From: Parus major
Taxonomy: Eukaryota; Chordata; Aves; Passeriformes; Paridae
DNA length: 64,000 bases
NCBI RefSeq assembly: GCF_001522545.3
Contig: NC_031770.1
Location: forward strand, 107,052,130 to 107,116,129
Reading direction: 5' to 3'
The notes under the pieces were generated by a model. It saw only the letters and a program-made list of their open reading frames with translations. It searched no databases and was not told the origin of the DNA. Of this stretch, positions 60,501-64,000 are shown one piece after another. The position numbers were made by a program, and so were the translations under genes. Every line of letters begins with the position of its first letter. The first letter of the stretch is position 1.

Positions 60501-61651
60501 CAGGTTGGATTTTCCCAAAGCCTGCTGTGTAAATATCTGACAGGCACCTACACACTGTCACCAACATGCACACACAGATCAGTCACTAAAAAGTGATTCT
60601 GAACCCTTAGTTTCCCAGAACAAAGTCTCAACAAATCTGTAAAGGTGGTGGTCCCATTTCAGGGTTTTAAAAGACAACTAGGGGCTCTTCTTTTACAGGC
60701 AAAACCTCAAAGCATAAACATGCCAGAACCAGTAAGTTCTGAATTCTTTTCCAAAAAGCAAACTTAAACATAAATGCCTTCAAAACCTTGTAAGACAGAG
60801 GAAGCCACAGAAATTTAAAGCAATATCTTATAAGAGATTGGTGTGTCCAAATACAAATCACAAACCCATTTTCTGGATGCAGGGAAAGGTACGTTTTCTG
60901 CTTTAGGTTTTATAGTCACCTTGATATAAAATCTGGCATTATAACATAGAAAACACAGATACAGAAGTACCAGTGCTACACTGCTTGCCATCCTGAGGGT
61001 CACTGTTAAAACAAAAGGAAAACTTCCACTTTTGTTAACACCCGCTTCACACCAGAAGCAAGTCTATCAGAAGGAATCTGAACTACACAGTGGTTCCTTT
61101 GTCAGAACCTTGACTTTGTAGCAAAACCTGATGTTTTCATCTTTCAAATTTTCTTTTCACAGGAAAATTTTTTATTATCATAAACAGGACTACAGCTCTC
61201 CATTCAGGTACCTGATAATACAATACTCAAATGAAGCTATGGAGCTCTCTGATATCTAGAAGGAGTTTAAATCCTGTTCACAGGAAAATTCATCCCTATT
61301 ACTGGTGTTAAAAGCTACATTTAAGCTTTCTGCCTATAAATACAGGATCAAAATTTGTCTTTGAATCAGCTTTTCCTCCTCTGTTTCTAGTTTTCCATCT
61401 AACCTTAAAACTAAGTCATGCATTAAATAGTTCATGTTTATTTGAAAAATGCATGTCAGCAGTATGCACAATTGAAGGAATTGGAAAGATCACATACTCT
61501 TCTTGAAGCCTTTGGATGGGGGATGAGGCTGAAATCCTCCTGCTGGAAGCCCATAGCTGCTCATACGCTGCACAAGGCTGGCTACATTGCCAGATTTCTC
61601 CCTCCTGAGTGGCACAGCATCATTCTTGGGCTCTACATCCTTCTTAACTTC
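24519..61651 (-). CDS. CD2AP: CD2-associated protein (CD2AP), 16 coding exons, lacks the 5' end
   Basis: CD2AP is a cytoplasmic adaptor of the CD2AP/CIN85 family. It joins receptors and nephrin-type junction proteins to CBL, endocytic proteins and the actin capping protein. Sixteen exons with GT-AG borders splice in one continuous frame to 587 residues plus stop. In partial numbering from the first visible exon, SH3-2 is at about 56-114 (VLFEY, then WW at 90-91, then PSNFV). SH3-3 is at about 225-283 (WW at 261-262, PDNFA). Proline-rich blocks lie at 289-301 and 332-348. The capping-protein motif is at 438-454 ([10 protein letters not shown] core), and a coiled coil spans about 530-584. Human CD2AP has 639 residues in 18 exons, so only about 55 residues (SH3-1, two exons) are missing to the right of the window. 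No frameshift or internal stop is seen. The receptor gene follows downstream on the same strand. Confidence 0.96.
24561..25751 (-). other. CD2AP: CD2AP intron 17
   Basis: A 1191-bp AT-rich intron. No repeat or exon is seen. Confidence 0.85.
25752..25815 (-). CDS. CD2AP: CD2AP exon 17 (coiled coil)
   Basis: The exon is 64 bp. It completes Gly and encodes [20 protein letters not shown] plus E. This nearly matches the mammalian coiled-coil core ELEKLRKDLEEEKTMRSNLE. The donor is gtaatg, phase 0. Confidence 0.96.
25816..26562 (-). other. CD2AP: CD2AP intron 16
   Basis: A 747-bp intron. Nothing else is seen. Confidence 0.85.
26563..26747 (-). CDS. CD2AP: CD2AP exon 16 (start of coiled coil)
   Basis: The exon is 185 bp with acceptor tttttttag and donor gtaaat. 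It begins with a Ser/Pro-rich stretch and ends with [20 protein letters not shown] and KEH, the first heptads of the C-terminal coiled coil used for oligomerisation. It ends in phase 2. Confidence 0.93.
26748..27366 (-). other. CD2AP: CD2AP intron 15
   Basis: A 619-bp intron with a 77-codon minus-strand open frame that resembles no known protein. Confidence 0.8.
27367..27453 (-). CDS. CD2AP: CD2AP exon 15
   Basis: The exon is 87 bp, phase 0 at both ends, encoding a charged segment ([20 protein letters not shown] and PKPVETKK) equivalent to the mammalian KLPKEEDSANLKP region. The acceptor, tttaccag, has a weak pyrimidine tract. The divergent sequence makes this exon a little less certain than its neighbours. 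Confidence 0.85.
27454..28252 (-). other. CD2AP: CD2AP intron 14
   Basis: A 799-bp intron. Nothing coding is supported. Confidence 0.8.
28253..28368 (-). CDS. CD2AP: CD2AP exon 14 (capping-protein interaction motif)
   Basis: The exon is 116 bp and encodes [13 protein letters not shown] and then [17 protein letters not shown]. The latter fits the capping-protein-interacting (CPI) pattern LxHxTxxRPKxxxRRxP through which CD2AP regulates actin capping protein. All fixed positions are present. Donor gtgagt follows in phase 0. Confidence 0.96.
30010..30105 (-). mobile_element. Short CR1 LINE fragment
   Basis: CAGGGTGGAAGGGACCATGA followed by CCCCTGCCATGGGGCCCCTT and CCACTAGACCAGGTTACC: the reverse strand of a CR1 3' terminus. 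Confidence 0.85.
33102..33290 (-). mobile_element. CR1 LINE 3' fragment
   Basis: AATCATAGAATGGCTTGGGT, TGGACACTTCCAGGGATGGG and CACAGCTTCTCTGGGTAACC, then TATCTAATCT. The usual TTCCAACCCC segment is deleted in this copy. Confidence 0.9.
34458..34600 (-). CDS. CD2AP: CD2AP exon 13
   Basis: The exon is 143 bp and encodes [20 protein letters not shown] and [18 protein letters not shown]. The second block closely matches the mammalian LDSEQLPLRPKS segment. The acceptor is taccacag and the donor gtaaga. It starts in phase 2 and ends in phase 1. Confidence 0.95.
34601..36386 (-). other. CD2AP: CD2AP intron 12
   Basis: A 1786-bp intron. No repeat or coding segment is recognised. Confidence 0.85.
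36387..36546 (-). CDS. CD2AP: CD2AP exon 12 (main proline-rich region)
   Basis: The exon is 160 bp and encodes [34 protein letters not shown] and [16 protein letters not shown], the proline-rich tract that offers SH3 ligands. It must end in phase 2 at an AA|gtcagt donor, because the next exon supplies one base to complete Lys before TNGEV. A second GT (gtatgc) lies four bases further on. Confidence 0.92.
36547..39796 (-). other. CD2AP: CD2AP intron 11
   Basis: A 3250-bp intron containing an A-rich low-complexity run at about 37049-37077. Nothing else is seen. Confidence 0.85.
39797..39859 (-). CDS. CD2AP: CD2AP exon 11
   Basis: The exon is 63 bp. It completes an Ala codon and encodes [20 protein letters not shown], equivalent to the mammalian PELIAAEKKYFSLKPEEK region. 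It is separated from exon 10 by only 363 bp. The acceptor is cattcag and the donor gtaagg. Confidence 0.93.
39860..40222 (-). other. CD2AP: CD2AP intron 10
   Basis: The shortest CD2AP intron here, 363 bp, beside the 37-bp microexon. Nothing else is seen. Confidence 0.85.
40223..40259 (-). CDS. CD2AP: CD2AP exon 10 (37-bp proline-rich microexon)
   Basis: This small exon encodes [12 protein letters not shown], the polyproline stretch directly after SH3-3. It runs from phase 0 to phase 1 between a ttttgcag acceptor and a gtatgc donor. It is too short to be found as an ORF but is required by phase and by the CD2AP alignment. Confidence 0.9.
40260..42561 (-). other. CD2AP: CD2AP intron 9
   Basis: A 2302-bp intron with no recognised repeat. 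Confidence 0.85.
42562..42666 (-). CDS. CD2AP: CD2AP exon 9 (second half of SH3-3)
   Basis: The exon is 105 bp, phase 0 at both ends. It encodes [20 protein letters not shown] followed by DNFAVQI, completing the third SH3 fold. The donor is gtaagt. Confidence 0.97.
42667..44218 (-). other. CD2AP: CD2AP intron 8
   Basis: A 1552-bp intron with one short CR1 fragment at about 43302-43385. Confidence 0.85.
43302..43385 (-). mobile_element. Short CR1 LINE fragment
   Basis: CAATGGTTTGAGTTGGAAGG, CATCCAGTTCAAACCTCCTG and CCATGGGCAGAAATGACAC are a reverse-strand CR1 end, truncated soon after. Confidence 0.88.
44219..44310 (-). CDS. CD2AP: CD2AP exon 8 (first half of SH3-3)
   Basis: The exon is 92 bp. 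Its first two bases finish a Val codon, then [20 protein letters not shown] follows, the RT-loop half of the third SH3 domain. The donor gtaaga comes after IITK in phase 0. Confidence 0.97.
44311..47666 (-). other. CD2AP: CD2AP intron 7
   Basis: A 3356-bp AT-rich intron. No repeat or exon is recognised. Confidence 0.85.
47667..47775 (-). CDS. CD2AP: CD2AP exon 7 (linker before SH3-3)
   Basis: The exon is 109 bp, phase 0 to phase 1, encoding [20 protein letters not shown] and an acidic/lysine tail. It is poorly conserved with mammals, as expected for this linker, but acceptor, donor (gtaagg) and phase join neighbouring exons exactly. Confidence 0.88.
47776..51155 (-). other. CD2AP: CD2AP intron 6
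   Basis: A 3380-bp intron containing a T-homopolymer near 49058 and a CR1 copy at 49684-50040. Confidence 0.85.
49684..50040 (-). mobile_element. CR1 LINE 3' fragment
   Basis: TGAGCTGGAAGGGACCATCC, GCTCAAAGCCCCATCCAGTC, TGGGCAACCTGTTCCAGCAC and GCCATTGCCCCTTGTCCTGT run in the order expected of a reverse-strand CR1 3' end. It contains an internal CT-rich duplication near 49890-49930. Confidence 0.92.
51156..51340 (-). CDS. CD2AP: CD2AP exon 6 (linker with [16 protein letters not shown])
   Basis: The exon is 185 bp with a T-rich acceptor ending ttcag and donor gtttgt. It holds the conserved [20 protein letters not shown] segment that lies between SH3-2 and SH3-3 in all CD2AP proteins, in a Ser/Pro/Lys-rich linker. 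It starts in phase 1 and ends in phase 0. Confidence 0.95.
51341..53716 (-). other. CD2AP: CD2AP intron 5
   Basis: A 2376-bp intron with an A/C-rich low-complexity tract at about 52879-52932. No coding sequence is seen. Confidence 0.85.
52879..52932. repeat. A/C-rich low-complexity tract
   Basis: Runs of seven to thirteen A broken by C or CCC. The 93-codon open frame here is lysine/proline low complexity and not a gene. Confidence 0.9.
53717..53837 (-). CDS. CD2AP: CD2AP exon 5 (second half of SH3-2)
   Basis: The exon is 121 bp, phase 0 to phase 1. It carries [20 protein letters not shown], with the tandem Trp and Pro-Ser-Asn-Phe-Val ligand surface of SH3-2, and then the acidic [10 protein letters not shown] linker. 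The acceptor is tatacag and the donor gtagtg. Confidence 0.97.
53838..57840 (-). other. CD2AP: CD2AP intron 4
   Basis: A 4003-bp intron splitting the SH3-2 coding region. Open frames of up to 125 codons (56.7-57.1 kb) show no recognisable domain. Confidence 0.85.
57841..57941 (-). CDS. CD2AP: CD2AP exon 4 (first half of SH3-2)
   Basis: The exon is 101 bp. Its first two bases complete an Arg codon from exon 3, then [12 protein letters not shown] and the acidic [11 protein letters not shown] strand follow: the RT-loop half of the second SH3 domain. The donor gtaagc follows IDE in phase 0. The match to mammalian CD2AP is nearly residue for residue. Confidence 0.97.
57942..61497 (-). other. CD2AP: CD2AP intron 3
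   Basis: A 3556-bp intron with a short old CR1 fragment at about 60398. Nothing coding is supported. Confidence 0.85.
60398..60470 (-). mobile_element. Old CR1 LINE fragment
   Basis: CACAGAATCCTAGAGTATCG and GGAAGACCCATAAGGATCAC resemble a degraded CR1 3' end of the ...GGAAGGGACCCACAAGGATC type. Confidence 0.6.
61498..61651 (-). CDS. CD2AP: CD2AP exon 3 (linker after SH3-1)
   Basis: This is the first visible CD2AP exon, 154 bp, starting in phase 0 after a ttgtttcag acceptor and ending one base into a codon at a gtatgt donor. It encodes [11 protein letters not shown] and the conserved block [19 protein letters not shown], which links SH3-1 to SH3-2 in CD2AP. The phase-0 start matches an upstream exon ending in ...NFVK, the end of SH3-1, which lies outside the window. 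Confidence 0.95.
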
Positions 61652-64000
61652 CTGAAACAAGAGATTTAAAACACTCAGAGGCCACTTATATCACCCAAGA
61701 GGTCAGTGGTTTTAAACAGGTGCTCCACAGACTAACACATTTCAAGTACTTACCTTTCGTGGTATAATGACATACACTCAAAAATAATGGACTTCATCCT
61801 ACAACTAAACACACCCAAGGCTGTAATAAACTTGACCTTTCCATACAAGTAAACTTTTCCATAATAGTAAATAGGCAATGTGCTGAAAAAAAATCAGAAA
61901 CAGGGGTAGCATTTTAGCCATCTACTCTAAATCTCAGAAAAGGAGCTTTGAGCCCAGAAGTCTCACATTACAACTTTTATGTAACAGCTCATATTTGGAA
62001 ATGTTTTTAAAAATATAAATACTACTTCAACAACAGACCACAGGGGAGGGTACTAAAATATTTTTTTATATGAAACTGTATTAGGTGATCATCTCTACCC
62101 CAGAAAGCTCCAAAGTGTTTATAGATGAGAGATGGAATTGGACTGCTGAAAGATGTGAATAGAAAAGAAAGTGAGCTCCAAGAAACAGAATGGGAGCAAG
62201 TGAAGAGAAAGATCTAAGAGGAAAATAACAGACATACCATTTTTCTGGTTAATGTCTTCCACTCTCCTAATCTTTCTAAATTAGAATATTAGCATTGAAA
62301 TTCATTGTGCCAAACAAGACTGAAAAGTCGATAAAGAAGAAAGCACCAGTTCTTGACAAAAAGGCCAAAGCAGCAACAGTCACTACTCTACTGCATCAGC
62401 TCATTAAATGGGATTCCACTGGAGAACAGATATTCTGAAAGAAGGAAATCATCACTTTGCACAAGAACAAACCCATTAAGTCGGATCAATGGCCCATCAA
62501 TTGCAGACACAGCTTCCAGCAGCCAAAATCCCAGATGCTCTTTAGAGCTCCTGCAGCTCAGATCCTCCCACATTCCCAGAACACCCATGAGGGTTCCATC
62601 AGGGAGATGGATCACCTCCTCTCCCTCCTGTGCCTGCAGCTGGAGCTGTCTAATCCCTTTCTGCACCCACGGTCCCGCCTGCCTCCACAGCATTCTTGGG
62701 GATGCAAACAGCCATAACTACTTGCAGCTTTTTGTGATCCACTTCAGAACAATTCTTGTATCCACCATCAGTAGCCACTGGTTAACAGCTTCATGAGTTA
62801 TTGCAGCTGTAGCTGCAATAAAATATTTAATACTTGAAAACAGAATTGGCAAGGCATATATATATACACTTACTCATGTGAACTCTTGAACATGAGCTTC
62901 AAGACAACAAAGCACACACATTGACAAAATGCCAAAAATATGAGAAACATATTCCCCAGGACCTGTCTGTCTGGTGCTTTTTGGACCATTAAAGTCCCGC
63001 TTTCTTACTTGTAGCTGTCCAGCTGGGAAACTCAGCAGGTCTGAACAGCCACTGGTGCTTTCAAATGTACTATGAACCTCAAGTTAAACAGACCAAACTA
63101 TCTTCCTATTTCTCAAAAGAACAGAGCAAGACTAAGGACAGCAGGATTTTTCCTCCCACTCATCTACATTACATAAAAAAGGCTTTTTAAAAAGCAGGCG
63201 AGTAGTTCCTGCTGTTACTCTCCTTCCTCCACAGTAACTTCTGCCCTGGAGATCTTAGCTCTGCTGAAATCCATCCCATCTTCCAAGTTCAAAAAAACAC
63301 AAAAACAAACAAAAAAACTAACCCCTCTTGAATAGAACAGCATCCTATCTACCTCCCATTTAAGCAGGCATTTCACATTTCAAAGATTTTGTCATTCTCA
63401 GGCCTATGGCTGTTTTTTGGCCTGTTACTTACAAGTCTGACAGAACCATAAGCAATTAAATTTGGCTACAGCTGAAAAGTTTGTCACCTCCAAAACACCT
63501 TTTTAGCTGCCTTGCTGACAAGGCCATTCTGCTCACCTTGAAAAGAAGACTGGTACTTGAAAATCTGCCTAGAGTGCTTCTGCCTGCCCCTGGATTTTTA
63601 AAATTATAATTTTTTTGCTAAACATTTCATACGGGCTCCATAATCTCCAAGCCACTCCAGGAATTAGTACTTCCCCAGGTTTCTCAATTGTAACACTTTC
63701 CAGTGAGGAGTCAGCTCCAGGCTCCTTCCCAAGGTCTGCACTTTTCACAAGACTTCAGAAGCAGCTGCTTCAATTGCTTTGCAAAAGCACAGAGATGCAA
63801 AAACACAGTGGAGAAGACCCACATGGCAGTTTGGTCAAAAACATTACTTTTTTCTTCTTTTTTAAATTTATTTATTGAAAGAAAGAAGAACAAAAACAAC
63901 ACACCACTTCAAAATGCTAGGAAATGGTGTGAGATAAGCACCAGCTAAATCAGTAATTTGAATTAAACAGACAATATGCTTCCAAGTCCAGCACCAAAGG
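61652..64000 (-). other. CD2AP: CD2AP intron 2, partial
   Basis: Sequence upstream of the first visible exon, running to the window edge. Exons for SH3-1 are not here. A GC-richer patch at about 62450-62720 is open on both strands and unexplained. Confidence 0.75.

Noticed and set aside
1..64000. CRISPR arrays, tRNA or rRNA genes, operons, phage genes
   Set aside because: None is visible. Introns and CR1 repeats show this to be vertebrate nuclear DNA.

Overview
The window is vertebrate nuclear DNA, most likely from a bird and probably a songbird. Its genes are interrupted by GT-AG introns, most of the sequence is intron or spacer, and about a dozen CR1 LINE 3' fragments (the dominant avian retrotransposon) are scattered through it. 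One stretch resembles an avian LTR. Nothing looks bacterial, and there is no operon, phage or CRISPR array.

Two protein-coding genes are supported, both on the minus strand. (1) Sixteen exons between 61651 and 24519 encode nearly all of CD2AP, the SH3-domain adaptor that links membrane receptors to endocytosis and actin. Spliced, they give 587 residues and a stop. Only the part encoded before the first visible exon (first SH3 domain, about 55 residues) lies beyond the right edge. All exon phases join. SH3 domains 2 and 3, the proline-rich segments, the capping-protein motif and the C-terminal coiled coil are intact. An AT-rich 3' UTR probably runs to about 21.55 kb. (2) Seven exons between 16690 and 11500 encode an adhesion GPCR of the ADGRF (group VI) family, best matched to ADGRF4 (GPR115). 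It has a signal peptide, a cysteine-rich module, a GAIN domain with a degenerate GPS that should not be cleaved, seven TM segments and a short tail whose last exon is unresolved.

Layout: 1-9.2 kb is spacer with CR1 copies and a possible LTR; 9.2-16.7 kb is the receptor gene; 16.7-21.5 kb is spacer with one CR1; 21.5-24.5 kb is the presumed CD2AP 3' UTR; 24.5-61.7 kb is CD2AP; 61.7-64 kb is a CD2AP intron. The tandem order CD2AP then ADGRF receptor matches human chromosome 6p12, where CD2AP is followed by ADGRF2 and ADGRF4. Only one receptor is seen here.

I did not find a new biological system. The items most worth checking are the uncleavable GPS inside a CpG-rich patch, the single receptor where mammals have two, the unresolved receptor C-terminus, an ATG-less hydrophobic segment between the genes, a CR1 copy almost touching a splice donor, and a perfect 22-bp inverted repeat in the CD2AP 3' UTR.
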